Shown here one piece after another: positions 42,055 through 49,421 of a DNA stretch of 64,000 nt; position 1 is the first letter of the stretch, and each line of letters begins with the position of its first letter. Source of the stretch: Haliscomenobacter hydrossis DSM 1100 (GTDB lineage Bacteria; Bacteroidota; Bacteroidia; Chitinophagales; Saprospiraceae). The position numbers and the translations under genes are program-made. Under the pieces are notes generated by a model. It saw only the letters and a list, made by a program, of their open reading frames with translations. It made no database searches and was not told where the DNA came from. The stretch covers positions 7,193,001 through 7,257,000 of the forward strand of contig NC_015510.1 of the NCBI RefSeq assembly GCF_000212735.1, in the 5' to 3' direction.

Positions 42055-42291
42055 ATGAAAAAGGCCATAAATGACTCGCCGCGCAAGAATACTGAGCGCA
42101 TGTTGAATCAAAAAACAAACGAAGACCACAACCAGCAAAAACCAGACCCTGAGGATCCCAACGAAACAGAAAACGATGCGAATGGCGAGGTTCAACTACC
42201 TTCTGCAAAGACATCCAAACGGCGATGGAAAAAACCATCCATTCCCACGATGGACAATATCAATGAAGCAAAGAGTAAAGGTCGTGTTTGA
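42055..42291 (+). CDS. Small hydrophilic protein
   Basis: 78 residues: MKKAINDSPRKNTERMLNQK, an acidic Asn/Asp/Pro/Glu-rich middle (DPEDPNETENDANGE) and a basic end (SKRRWKKPSIPTMDNINEAK). Low complexity and no hydrophobic core suggest an unstructured protein. The start is one base after the DUF305 stop, so it is likely translated from the same message. No family recognised; similar small charged proteins are common in stress operons. Confidence 0.65.
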   Translation: MKKAINDSPRKNTERMLNQKTNEDHNQQKPDPEDPNETENDANGEVQLPSAKTSKRRWKKPSIPTMDNINEAKSKGRV

Positions 42292-42301
42292 AAGTGCGAT
42301 A

Positions 42302-42366
42302 TGTGAATGATGTAACATTTCAACAGAACTGTGTAACACATGACAGAACCACTAGGCCTACCTTTG
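42302..42366 (+). promoter_or_regulatory. Composite stress promoter element, site 10
   Basis: TGTGAATGATGTAAC (core at 42312), TGTGTAAC (core at 42333) and TACCTTTG with TTTG at 42363. Spacings 21 and 30 bp. Confidence 0.86.
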
Positions 42367-42391
42367 TGTACATCATCACAAAATCTTAATC

Positions 42392-42574
42392 ATGACTATT
42401 CTGAATGTATTAATTGTCTTAGTTGTAGTTGGCCTGGTGCTTTGGTTGATCAACAACTATATCCCAATGGACGCCAAAATCAAAAGTATCCTCAACGTGG
42501 TGGTTTTGATCGTCGTTGTGCTTTGGTTATTGCGTGCATTTGGACTTTTGAACGCCTTGAATGTGCCCATCTAA
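42392..42574 (+). CDS. Thivi_2564-family small membrane protein
   Basis: 60 residues with two membrane helices (MTILNVLIVLVVVGLVLWLI and ILNVVVLIVVVLWLLRAFGL) around NNYIPMDAKIKS, the characteristic layout of the Thivi_2564 family. A frame-shifted longer reading (42340-42585) is a shadow. It has its own stress promoter (site 10) and is followed 69 bases later by an OmpA-type lipoprotein gene. Molecular role unknown. Confidence 0.9.
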   Translation: MTILNVLIVLVVVGLVLWLINNYIPMDAKIKSILNVVVLIVVVLWLLRAFGLLNALNVPI

Positions 42575-42643
42575 CCCCCATCTAAGGCCCATTGAACCGA
42601 CACAGATCGGGACTTCCTATTCCACATTTAAACAATCTTTGTA

Positions 42644-43363
42644 ATGAAAAAAATACTCTTTTTTTTACTGATATCCGGCATGTTATTCGTCGGATGCAAA
42701 AGTGCCCAGAAAACCCAAACATCCACTGGACAACGCTCCGATAAACCAAAATCAGCTAAGGACAAAACCACCAAAGGAGCCGTTATTGGTGCCGCAGGTG
42801 GCGCCGTTATTGGCGGCATCATTGGCAACAAAGGCAACAACACCGTAATCGGTGCCATCATCGGTGCCGCCGCTGGAGGTGCTGTTGGAGCTGTCATTGG
42901 CAGCAAAATGGACAAGCAAGCCAAAAAAATGGAAGAAGACCTGGGCAATACCGCAACCGTAGAACGGGTAGGGGAGGGCATTAAAGTGACCTTCAATAGC
43001 CAGTTGCTGTTCGACTTTGGCAAGTCCAGTCTGATGGAATCCAACAAACAAACCCTCGAAAGTTTCGCCGAAACCCTGAAGCAAAACCCCGATACGGATT
43101 TGCTGATCGTTGGGCATACCGACAATGTAGGTTCCGATGCATTCAATCAATCACTATCCGAAAATCGCGCCGCCGCAGTATCCAATCACCTGTCCACTTT
43201 TGGCGTGAGCAGCAGCCGCCTGAAAATTCAGGGAATGGGTGAAAAACAACCTCTGGTTGCAAACACTACGGAAAGCGAGCGGGCACAAAACCGTCGGGTT
43301 GAAATCGCCATCATTGCCAATGAAGCCATGAAAGCGGAAGCCAAGAAGGAAGTAGGTCAATAA
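42644..43363 (+). CDS. OmpA-family lipoprotein with glycine zipper
   Basis: 239 residues. Lipobox signal (ISGMLFVGC, Cys about 18), a lysine-rich linker, a glycine-zipper membrane segment (about 45-85, GAVIGAAGGAVIGGIIG and repeats), then an OmpA-like domain (about 110-225: LLFDFGKSSLMESNKQTLES, LLIVGHTDNVGSDAFNQSLSENRA, NRRVEIAI). This is the YiaD/OmpA lipoprotein type that binds peptidoglycan and steadies the outer membrane. It could be read through from the Thivi_2564 gene; a TTTG near 42635 is too close to the start to be sure of a separate promoter. Confidence 0.94.
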   Translation: MKKILFFLLISGMLFVGCKSAQKTQTSTGQRSDKPKSAKDKTTKGAVIGAAGGAVIGGIIGNKGNNTVIGAIIGAAAGGAVGAVIGSKMDKQAKKMEEDLGNTATVERVGEGIKVTFNSQLLFDFGKSSLMESNKQTLESFAETLKQNPDTDLLIVGHTDNVGSDAFNQSLSENRAAAVSNHLSTFGVSSSRLKIQGMGEKQPLVANTTESERAQNRRVEIAIIANEAMKAEAKKEVGQ

Positions 43364-43409
43364 ATTGTAAAAAATAACCCCTGGTTATCACCACTAAAAT
43401 TTGAATTTT

Positions 43410-44006
43410 ATGAAACTGAGAAAACTAAAAATCGCCATTTTTTTGGGTTTGGGATGCATCATGATGATCCCATCAATTGCCCAGGCACAAGCTTCGTTTG
43501 GCATCCGGGCGGGTTTGAACGCCACCAACATATCCTTTGATAATTTGGACAATCGCAGTGAACGCCTCGGATACCACGCCGGTATTTTTGCCGACTTACC
43601 ACTCGGGGGCGAATTCATCTCCGTACAGCCCGAATTGAGCTACTCGGTGAAAGGAACAGCTTACAAGCCCTTAACCGAAAAGAGAACTTTGAGCTTTGAT
43701 TACGTTGATTTCCTGTTGCCTTTTGCCTTCAAGTTGGGTCCAGTTGACCTGCAAGTAGGTCCCTTTGCCTCGTATTTGATCTCCGACCGGGATTACATCG
43801 TCATTGAAAACAATCAGGTCATTACCGATGCTTTCAAAAAATTTGACGGAGGCCTTACTGCGGGCATCAGCTTCAATTTTAATAAAGTATTCTTAGGCAT
43901 CAGATACAACCAGGGCTTTTCCGATTTGACCAGAGACAATGTCCGGGAATTCCTGGGCAGTGGAAAAAATGGAGTAGGCCAGGTTTCACTGGGCTTTAAG
44001 TTCTAA
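43410..44006 (+). CDS. Outer-membrane beta-barrel (porin-like) protein
   Basis: 198 residues from the ATG at 43410; a TTG nine bases earlier is less likely. The signal peptide (about 1-25, ending AQA) is followed by ASFGIRAGLNATNISFDN and an eight-stranded barrel pattern ending VGQVSLGFKF with C-terminal Phe. This is the small 'outer membrane protein beta-barrel' family of Bacteroidota. It probably functions with the OmpA lipoprotein 46 bases upstream in envelope stability. The GAACCYYC array follows 13 bases after its stop. Confidence 0.88.
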   Translation: MKLRKLKIAIFLGLGCIMMIPSIAQAQASFGIRAGLNATNISFDNLDNRSERLGYHAGIFADLPLGGEFISVQPELSYSVKGTAYKPLTEKRTLSFDYVDFLLPFAFKLGPVDLQVGPFASYLISDRDYIVIENNQVITDAFKKFDGGLTAGISFNFNKVFLGIRYNQGFSDLTRDNVREFLGSGKNGVGQVSLGFKF

Positions 44007-44018
44007 GCAAAGTTGAGC

Positions 44019-44250
44019 AGGTTCGGGGGTTCGAGAGATCGAAGATTATCGGAGCCCCCGAACCCTCGAACCCCCGAACCTCCGAACCCCGAACCCTCGA
44101 ACCCCGAACCCCGAACCTCCGAACCCCCGAACCCCGAACCCCGAACCTCCGAACCCCGAACCCCGAACCCTCGAACCCCCGAACCTCCGAACCTCCCGAA
44201 CCTCCGAACCCCCGAACCTCCGAACCCCCGAACCCCCTCAACATCGAACC
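44019..44250 (+). repeat. GAACCYYC array, locus 2
   Basis: A short G-rich left part (GGTTCGGGGGTTCGAG at about 44020) is followed by roughly 25 C-rich units of 7 or 8 bases (GAACCCCC, GAACCCTC, GAACCTCC, GAACCCC). The array runs to one base before the universal stress protein start codon. No gene is encoded here; Arg/Thr/Pro/Glu-rich frames across it are artefacts of the repeat. Confidence 0.92.
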
Positions 44251-44251
44251 A

Positions 44252-45106
44252 ATGAGAAAGATAAAAAACATTATCGTTCCAACTGATTTTTCAGTGACGG
44301 CACGCAATGCTTATCAATACGCCCAGGGCTTAGCCCAAGTCCTGGGCGCCTCTATCACGGTTGTACACGTCAAAGAGCACTTTATCCCCGTTTCAGAACT
44401 CAATATTGCCCCGTTTTTTGAAAACGAAGAAATCCAGCTGGCTGAAGCCATGGTCATGTTTGTAGCTGAAGAACAAGCCGCCAATGATGGAACAATTGTA
44501 AAAAGTAAAATCAAAACCCAAATCCTTCGGGGGGACCCCACAGGTAGCTTGATAGAGCTATCTGCGGACCCTGATACCGATTTGATGGTCATCGGCACTA
44601 CGGGTTTGCAAGATGTGATTTCGAAAGCCATGGGTTCCATTTCCGGTACAGTGGCCAGCAAGGCCAGTTGCCCAGTCATACTCGTCCCACCGCTTGCAGA
44701 ATGGGTGCCCATTGAACGGATGCTCTACGCCAGCAATTACGAATCGATGGCGCCCGGCCTGATTGGAGAGGCAACCGATTTTGCCCGCTTTTTTCTTGCG
44801 GACACCCATTTTGTGCATGTAGACGATACGGTCTTTGAGGAAAAAAGTAAAACCGATGGAGTCAGTTGGGATAAACTTTTTTCCATGATCGACCCCAAAT
44901 TAAGCTACCAAACGCACGCCATTTATGGCAGCAATACCATTGAGGAACTGAAAAAATACGCAGAAAAGCACCACATCGATCTGATGGTTTTTGTCAGTAA
45001 ACACCGCAGTTTTTGGGAGAATTTGTTCCACCAGAGCACTACCCAAAACATGGCTGTTTCTACCGATATACCCATGATGGTGCTGCATTTGGATGATAAA
45101 TCGTAA
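44252..45106 (+). CDS. Universal stress protein (two Usp domains)
   Basis: 284 residues made of two UspA-like domains. The first begins KNIIVPTDFSVTARNAYQYA and has the GTTGLQDVISKAMGSISGTVASKASCPVILVP loop with Gly/Ser ATP-binding signature. The second is divergent (about 150-284) and ends in AVSTDIPMMVLHL. Usp proteins help survival during growth arrest and oxidative stress. The 5' side is the GAACCYYC array, so its promoter must lie within or before the repeat. Downstream are DUF892 and PA2169-type stress genes on the same strand. Confidence 0.93.
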   Translation: MRKIKNIIVPTDFSVTARNAYQYAQGLAQVLGASITVVHVKEHFIPVSELNIAPFFENEEIQLAEAMVMFVAEEQAANDGTIVKSKIKTQILRGDPTGSLIELSADPDTDLMVIGTTGLQDVISKAMGSISGTVASKASCPVILVPPLAEWVPIERMLYASNYESMAPGLIGEATDFARFFLADTHFVHVDDTVFEEKSKTDGVSWDKLFSMIDPKLSYQTHAIYGSNTIEELKKYAEKHHIDLMVFVSKHRSFWENLFHQSTTQNMAVSTDIPMMVLHLDDKS

Positions 45107-45147
45107 CGAGTAGGAGTAACCTTAACATACAATTTAAAATCAAAAAA

Positions 45148-45666
45148 ATGCACAACTCAGAAAAAGGAGTAGCGCACGGTTTGCGCGCTTTGTTGGTCAA
45201 TGAACTCAAAGACATTTATTGGGCAGAACAAGCGCTGGTCAAGGCGATCCCTAAAATGATCAAGCATGCCAGCGCGGTGGAATTGATTGAGGCACTTACC
45301 ATGCACCATAAAGTGACGGAAGAGCATGTAAGCAGACTGGAAGCAGTTTTTTCATCCCTGGGTGAAAAACCGGAATCAAAAAAATGCGAAGCCATTGCCG
45401 GCCTGATCATGGAAGCTGAAGGAATCATGGAAAAAACCGAAGCAGGAATGGTTCGGGATGCTGGAATTATTCTGGCGACGCAAAAAATTGAACATTACGA
45501 AATCGCCACCTACGGTACCCTCCGAACTTTTGCCAGAACCCTGGGAGAGCAGAAAGCAACTGCTTTGTTGCAAGAAACACTAGACCAGGAAAAAGAAGTC
45601 GATGTCAAACTGACCCAAATCGCTGAATCCTTTGTCAATGAGGAAGCAGTGACAGGTGTTGCGTAA
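45148..45666 (+). CDS. DUF892 (YciE/YciF-type) ferritin-like protein
   Basis: 172 residues, all helical. Hallmarks: LRALLVNELKDIYWAEQALVKAIPKM at the N-terminus, then TMHHKVTEEHVSRLEAVF, KIEHYEIATYGTLRTFA and LLQETLDQEKEVDVKL. The Glu and His residues spaced along the four-helix bundle suggest a di-metal centre as in YciF. Family members are induced by osmotic and general stress. It follows the universal stress gene by 41 bases. Confidence 0.95.
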   Translation: MHNSEKGVAHGLRALLVNELKDIYWAEQALVKAIPKMIKHASAVELIEALTMHHKVTEEHVSRLEAVFSSLGEKPESKKCEAIAGLIMEAEGIMEKTEAGMVRDAGIILATQKIEHYEIATYGTLRTFARTLGEQKATALLQETLDQEKEVDVKLTQIAESFVNEEAVTGVA

Positions 45667-45760
45667 GCATTAAAACGGCTTAGTTCAACGATTGGTGAAA
45701 TTTAATAAAACCAAGTACCAGACCACATGTTGCGGTCGGGTTTACTTCAATCTTAAAAAC

Positions 45761-46222
45761 ATGAGTCAGGAAAAAGCAATCGGAGTGTTGAACACACTCA
45801 TCGAAATCAATAACGATAGAATTGAAGGGTATGATACGGCTTCTAAAGAAACCGAAGAAGCAGATTTGAAAACCCTGTTTTTCCACCTTTCACAGGCCAG
45901 CCTCAAATGTAAAAGAGAACTGGTGTATGAAATCCGCAAATTGGGGGGAACCCCCATGGAAGAAACTACCTCTACCACGGGTAAGTTTTACCGGGTTTGG
46001 ATGGACATTAAAGCGGCTTTTACTGGCAATGACCGCAAAACCATCCTCAATTCCTGCGAGTACGGCGAAGACGTTGCCGCAGATACGTACAATGAGGCTT
46101 TGAACAACAACCTTGAGTACCTCAGCCCCGACCAACAAACCCTGTTGACCAAACAATACCTGCTGATCAAAGCGGGCCATGATAAAATCAAGGCCTTGCG
46201 GGATGCATTGGTAGAAGCATAG
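45761..46222 (+). CDS. PA2169-family (DUF2383) four-helix-bundle protein
   Basis: 153 residues from the ATG at 45761; the open frame extends further upstream but lacks conservation. It begins MSQEKAIGVLNTLIEINNDR and shows IEGYDTASKETEEADLK, then TTSTTGKFYRVWMDIKAAFTGNDRKTILNSCEYGEDVAADTY, the well-conserved pattern of the PA2169/DUF2383 family. Such proteins resemble ferritin-like bundles and go with stress genes. Exact role unknown. It lies 94 bases after DUF892. Confidence 0.94.
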   Translation: MSQEKAIGVLNTLIEINNDRIEGYDTASKETEEADLKTLFFHLSQASLKCKRELVYEIRKLGGTPMEETTSTTGKFYRVWMDIKAAFTGNDRKTILNSCEYGEDVAADTYNEALNNNLEYLSPDQQTLLTKQYLLIKAGHDKIKALRDALVEA

Positions 46223-46292
46223 CGCGGGAGTTTTCGAACCCCCTGACAACTTGTGAGGCAGGGTCAATTGGTTTTAACGTGAGCTCTGTTTC

Positions 46293-46473
46293 AACCCCGA
46301 AGGGGTGACAGGATTATAGCAAAATAACCGTGTTTATTCCATTAAGAGAAACCCCGAAGGGGTGGCATTATGAAATAAAACGGCGAGGGTGTGGTCAAAT
46401 AATGTCACCCCTTCGGGGTTCAAATACATCCTCATGCCATTTTTGCTATAATCCTGTCACCCCCTTCGGGGTT
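46293..46473. repeat. Nested long inverted repeat, ACCCCGAAGGGGT family
   Basis: The outer arms are 46293-46324 and 46441-46473, 32 bases complementary with one extra C. Inside lies a second pair, 46350-46370 and 46400-46420, with one mismatch. Each arm contains the small palindrome ACCCCGAAGGGGT. It accounts for the 362-base gap before the AraC-type gene; no gene is seen in it and a frame reading through it is only an extension of the next gene. Confidence 0.85.
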
Positions 46474-46584
46474 AAATATTGCGCTAAATTTAGAACCAAT
46501 CGCCCTTGCCATCCTGGGGGCGGGTTTTTTAACCCCTGCAATTCTAAGTGCTGGAACCTTATCTGCAATAAATCAAAAAACACC

Positions 46585-47148
46585 ATGACCATTTACATCC
46601 AATACATGGTTTCGTTTCGATGCAAATTGTTGGTGAAAGCTGAACTCGATAAGCTCGGGTTGCTCTATACGGCCGTAGAGCTGGGTGAAGTGCAACTCAA
46701 GGACAGCCTGAGCGCTGCTCAGCACGCCCAGCTGAGCACTGCCCTCTTAAAATCCGGCCTTGAGTTGATGAGCAACAAAAAAACCATTCTGATTGAAAAA
46801 ATAAAGCACATTGTGATTGAAATGGTGCACCACCAGGGTGATACACCGGTGATCAATGCTTCGGCGTTCATCAGTGAAAAATTAAACTACGATTTTAATT
46901 ACCTCTCCAAGCTTTTTTCGGAAGTAAAAGGCACGACCATTGAGCACTACATCATCGCCCACAAAATTGAACGAGTCAAGGAACTGTTGTTGTATGATGA
47001 ACTCAATCTTACCGAAATATCCTATCAACTGAATTACAGCAGTGTGGCACACCTTTCCGGCCAATTCAAAAAAATCACGGGCTTGACGCCTACGCATTTC
47101 AAAAAAATGAAGGCGTACAAAAAACGCATCACCCATGAAAATGTGTGA
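46585..47148 (+). CDS. AraC-type regulator with HMA-like N-terminal domain, paralogue 2
   Basis: 187 residues from the ATG at 46585, which matches the paralogues (MTIYIQYMVSFRCK). The N-terminal domain (1-65) again has YMxSxRCKxxVKxELxxLG and ends SGLELMSNKK. The AraC domain occupies about 95-180 (NLTEISYQLNYSSVAHLSGQFKKITGLTPTHFK). The last codons (AAT GTG TGA) belong to stress promoter site 11. It probably activates target genes by binding direct repeats; the N-terminal domain may sense a metal or small ligand, or mediate dimerisation (inference). Confidence 0.9.
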   Translation: MTIYIQYMVSFRCKLLVKAELDKLGLLYTAVELGEVQLKDSLSAAQHAQLSTALLKSGLELMSNKKTILIEKIKHIVIEMVHHQGDTPVINASAFISEKLNYDFNYLSKLFSEVKGTTIEHYIIAHKIERVKELLLYDELNLTEISYQLNYSSVAHLSGQFKKITGLTPTHFKKMKAYKKRITHENV

Positions 47149-47208
47149 ATAATGTAACTCTATTCACGAATTGTGTAACGCTTTTTGCATAGAATACCCT
47201 CACCTTTG
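47144..47208 (+). promoter_or_regulatory. Composite stress promoter element, site 11
   Basis: TGTGAATAATGTAAC (core at 47154), TGTGTAAC (core at 47175) and ACCTTTG with TTTG at 47205. Spacings 21 and 30 bp. Confidence 0.86.
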
Positions 47209-47245
47209 TAGGGTGATAAAATTTAAATCACAACAACAACATACT

Positions 47246-47710
47246 ATGAGAAAACCAATTTTTATCCTGGCCGTAGCCATGCTTACGGCAGGATCGTTTT
47301 TTACCAGTTGCCAGACACCCGCTGAAAAAGTAGATACTGCCGAAACCAATGTGGATGAGGCCCAGCAAGATTTGAAGGACGCGAAGCAAGAAGAAATTAC
47401 TGCCGAGCAAAGAGCGGCTGATGCAGAGGAATGGACGCTGTTTCAGACGGATACCGAAGTAAAAATCAAAGCCAACGAAACCCGTATTGCCGAACTTAGG
47501 GCGAAAAAGAGAACTTCCGGGACCAAAATGGATGTAACCTATTCCCAACGTATTGATACCCTGGAACAAAGAAATGTAGCCATGCGTACCTGGTTGAATG
47601 ATTACGATAAATCAGGCACCGATTGGGCAATATTCAAGCGTGAATTCAACCGCGACATGGACGAGCTCGGTCAAGCCTTGAAGAATTTAACCGTTGACAA
47701 CAAGAATTAG
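47246..47710 (+). CDS. Coiled-coil lipoprotein
   Basis: 154 residues from the ATG at 47246. The signal peptide with lipobox (AGSFFTSC, Cys about 22) is followed by a long charged helix likely to form a coiled coil (VDTAETNVDEAQQDLKDAKQ, EEITAEQRAADAEEW) and a second helical part (KIKANETRIAELRAKK). It is thus a periplasmic or outer-membrane-anchored helical rod. It is expressed from stress promoter site 11 and followed by a hairpin, so it is a single-gene unit. No family name is certain. Confidence 0.87.
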   Translation: MRKPIFILAVAMLTAGSFFTSCQTPAEKVDTAETNVDEAQQDLKDAKQEEITAEQRAADAEEWTLFQTDTEVKIKANETRIAELRAKKRTSGTKMDVTYSQRIDTLEQRNVAMRTWLNDYDKSGTDWAIFKREFNRDMDELGQALKNLTVDNKN

Positions 47711-47712
47711 AC

Positions 47713-47766
47713 TTGTTGTAACGGGAGCGCTTGAGATCAAAAACATGCAGTCTCCCGTTACAACAA
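47713..47766 (+). terminator. Terminator hairpin after the coiled-coil lipoprotein gene
   Basis: TTGTTGTAACGGGAG at 47713-47727 pairs perfectly with CTCCCGTTACAACAA at 47752-47766, starting 3 bases after the stop codon. Confidence 0.8.
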
Positions 47767-47794
47767 ATCTATCGAACAAAAAACCAAGTGAACA

Positions 47795-47817
47795 AAGGCG
47801 GGTTCCCCACCCGCCTT
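47795..47817 (+). terminator. Short GC-rich hairpin
   Basis: AAGGCGGGT at 47795-47803 pairs with ACCCGCCTT at 47809-47817 around a 5-base loop and is followed by CTTTATTTT, as in an intrinsic terminator. It lies just before the 47848 gene, so it may end the upstream transcript or attenuate the next gene. Confidence 0.65.
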
Positions 47818-47847
47818 CTTTATTTTAACGTGCTAAAGACCACAAAC

Positions 47848-48228
47848 ATGATTGCAGGAAAAAAAATGGGCATTTGGTTGGATCACTCCAGTGCACACAT
47901 CACCATATTTGAAGCCGAACCCGCCGCAACACAAGATCTTGAATCAACCAAGATCAACCATAGCAATGATCATGGGTCTAGTGGGAATGAAAACATCACC
48001 AACAACAAAGACCAGAGCAAACAAGCTGAATACTACAAAAAACTGGCCGAGCTGATTAAAAACTATGATGAGGTGCTCCTGTTTGGACCTACGGATGCCA
48101 AGCTTGAATTGTGCAATGTATTAAAAGCAGATCATCATTTTGACAACATAAAAATTGATGTACTGTCAACGGATAAAATGACTGAAAATCAGGAACATGC
48201 ATTCGTTGCGGCGCATTTTTCAAAGTGA
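47848..48228 (+). CDS. Small protein resembling bacterial eRF1-like (baeRF) N-terminus
   Basis: 126 residues from the ATG at 47848. The start MIAGKKMGIWLDHSSAHITIFE recalls the 'xxWLDHxxAxI' opening of stress-linked eRF1-like or 'translational machinery' proteins. A polar Asn/Asp-rich linker follows, then YYKKLAELIKNYDEVLLFGPTDAKLEL and HAFVAAHFSK, like the eRF1 domain-3-like part that carries the FGPxxAK motif. It may therefore bind the ribosome under stress. The assignment rests on these two motifs only. Confidence 0.7.
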   Translation: MIAGKKMGIWLDHSSAHITIFEAEPAATQDLESTKINHSNDHGSSGNENITNNKDQSKQAEYYKKLAELIKNYDEVLLFGPTDAKLELCNVLKADHHFDNIKIDVLSTDKMTENQEHAFVAAHFSK

Positions 48229-48254
48229 AGAATGTAGGCTGTTGAAAATATTCA

Positions 48255-49010
48255 ATGTCACCCAAAATGAACTTTAAGACTGTGAAAAAACTAATTACTT
48301 CCTTGGCATTCTCCATACTTGCCTTCGCCGCAATGGCCCAGGAATTTGGCCTGCAACACACCCAGCGGGGCAATTTTGTCATAGGCTCCCGGATCGGGTT
48401 TTCTACTTCCAAATCATCCATAGATGTGCAATCAAACGCAGGTTCGATAAATGGAGACGGCGGCAGTTCTTCTCAATTCAATTTGTCGCCAGGGATTGGC
48501 TATTTCTTCGCCAGACACTTCGTGATGGGCATCAGCATGGACTGGCTCAGAACCAGTAGCAGGAGCGGCGTTGACCTCAGTGGAGGGACCGATCCTGCCC
48601 AGGAATCGGAAAACAACAATATCCTTTTTGGCCCATTTATCCGTTATTTTATTCCTTTTGGGGAGGACAAAGCCTTCTTCTTGGGGACAACCGTTGGTTT
48701 CGGAGATTCCAAAAACCGATTCATCGACGGCAATCAAGCCCAAACCATCGACAATAGCCTCTTGTCGATCGGAGCAGGTCCAGGCTTGACCATTTTTTCC
48801 AGCAACGGCCTCGCCCTTGAAGCACTAGCCAAATACAATTTCGCCAGAAGCATCAGCGAAATTAACATTCAGGACATCCAAAGAACTTCCAAAACCTGGA
48901 CCAATGCCGTAGATTTTTCGGTAGGGCTCCACTATTATTTCGGGGGAATTAGAGCCACAAATGACGCCAGGCTTGCACCAACGGAAACCAAAAAACCAGG
49001 ATTTTACTAG
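48255..49010 (+). CDS. Outer-membrane beta-barrel protein
   Basis: 251 residues; the ATG at 48267 (MNFKTVKKLITSLAFSILAF) is an equally good start. After the signal peptide (ending AMAQ) come strands typical of a small porin-like barrel: GNFVIGSRIGFSTSKSS, FNLSPGIGYFFARHFVMGI, NNILFGPFIRYFIPFG and DFSVGLHYYFGG. It ends in a short polar tail (TETKKPGFY). Likely an outer-membrane protein of unknown ligand. It follows the eRF1-like gene by 26 bases. Confidence 0.88.
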   Translation: MSPKMNFKTVKKLITSLAFSILAFAAMAQEFGLQHTQRGNFVIGSRIGFSTSKSSIDVQSNAGSINGDGGSSSQFNLSPGIGYFFARHFVMGISMDWLRTSSRSGVDLSGGTDPAQESENNNILFGPFIRYFIPFGEDKAFFLGTTVGFGDSKNRFIDGNQAQTIDNSLLSIGAGPGLTIFSSNGLALEALAKYNFARSISEINIQDIQRTSKTWTNAVDFSVGLHYYFGGIRATNDARLAPTETKKPGFY

Positions 49011-49121
49011 ATTTTCAGGTTAATGCAATAACGTGTAAACATAATTGGCTTATATACTCAATTTTTGAATGCGGGAGAGATGACAATCTCTTCCGCTTTT
49101 CATTTTAAAAGAAGTGAAATG

Positions 49122-49186
49122 TGGGAATAATGTAACTTTTTATTAAAACTATGTAACACATCCCCAACTCAATATACTTAAATTTG
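49122..49186 (+). promoter_or_regulatory. Composite stress promoter element, site 12
   Basis: TGGGAATAATGTAAC (core at 49132), TATGTAAC (core at 49153) and TAAATTTG with TTTG at 49183. Spacings 21 and 30 bp. The distal half-site has the same TGGGAATAAT variant as site 2. Confidence 0.85.
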
Positions 49187-49247
49187 TAATACCCCAACAG
49201 CTAATCAAAGAACCCCGGCATTCAAATACCAACAAAAACTAAAAAAC

Positions 49248-49421
49248 ATGAGTAAAGATAAAGGCAGTAAAAACCATAAAAAAGCTCCGGCAGACAAGTC
49301 TTCGGGTAAAACCAAAGCAGTATCGGACTACAAGTCCGAAGGAAAAAAGGGCAAAGACCCAGCTCTTGATGTATTTGTTCCCAAACCCAATCCGAAGACT
49401 GGGGGAAGCCCAAAGTCTTAA
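49248..49421 (+). CDS. Small lysine-rich protein
   Basis: 57 residues below common ORF cut-offs: MSKDKGSKNHKKAPADKSSG, then KTKAVSDYKSEGKKGKDPAL and a proline-rich end (VFVPKPNPKTGGSPKS). It is strongly basic, without hydrophobic core, so probably unstructured, perhaps nucleic-acid- or membrane-binding. Its reality is supported by promoter site 12, whose -7 box lies 62 bases before the ATG, and by an A-rich leader. No family recognised. Confidence 0.75.
   Translation: MSKDKGSKNHKKAPADKSSGKTKAVSDYKSEGKKGKDPALDVFVPKPNPKTGGSPKS

Noticed and set aside
43364-43409. Possible stress element before the barrel gene at 43410 (GTAAA upstream of TTTG)
   Set aside because: The spacing to TTTG is three bases off, there is no core 21 bp further upstream and no ATGTAAC-like sequence.
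43996-44307. Arg/Thr/Pro/Glu-rich and Gly/Arg-rich frames across 44013-44307
   Set aside because: Same artefact of the GAACCYYC array; no promoter, no conserved composition outside the repeat.
46330-46584. 85-codon N-terminal extension of the second AraC-type regulator
   Set aside because: It is read from the inverted repeat; the two paralogues begin at the position equal to the ATG at 46585.
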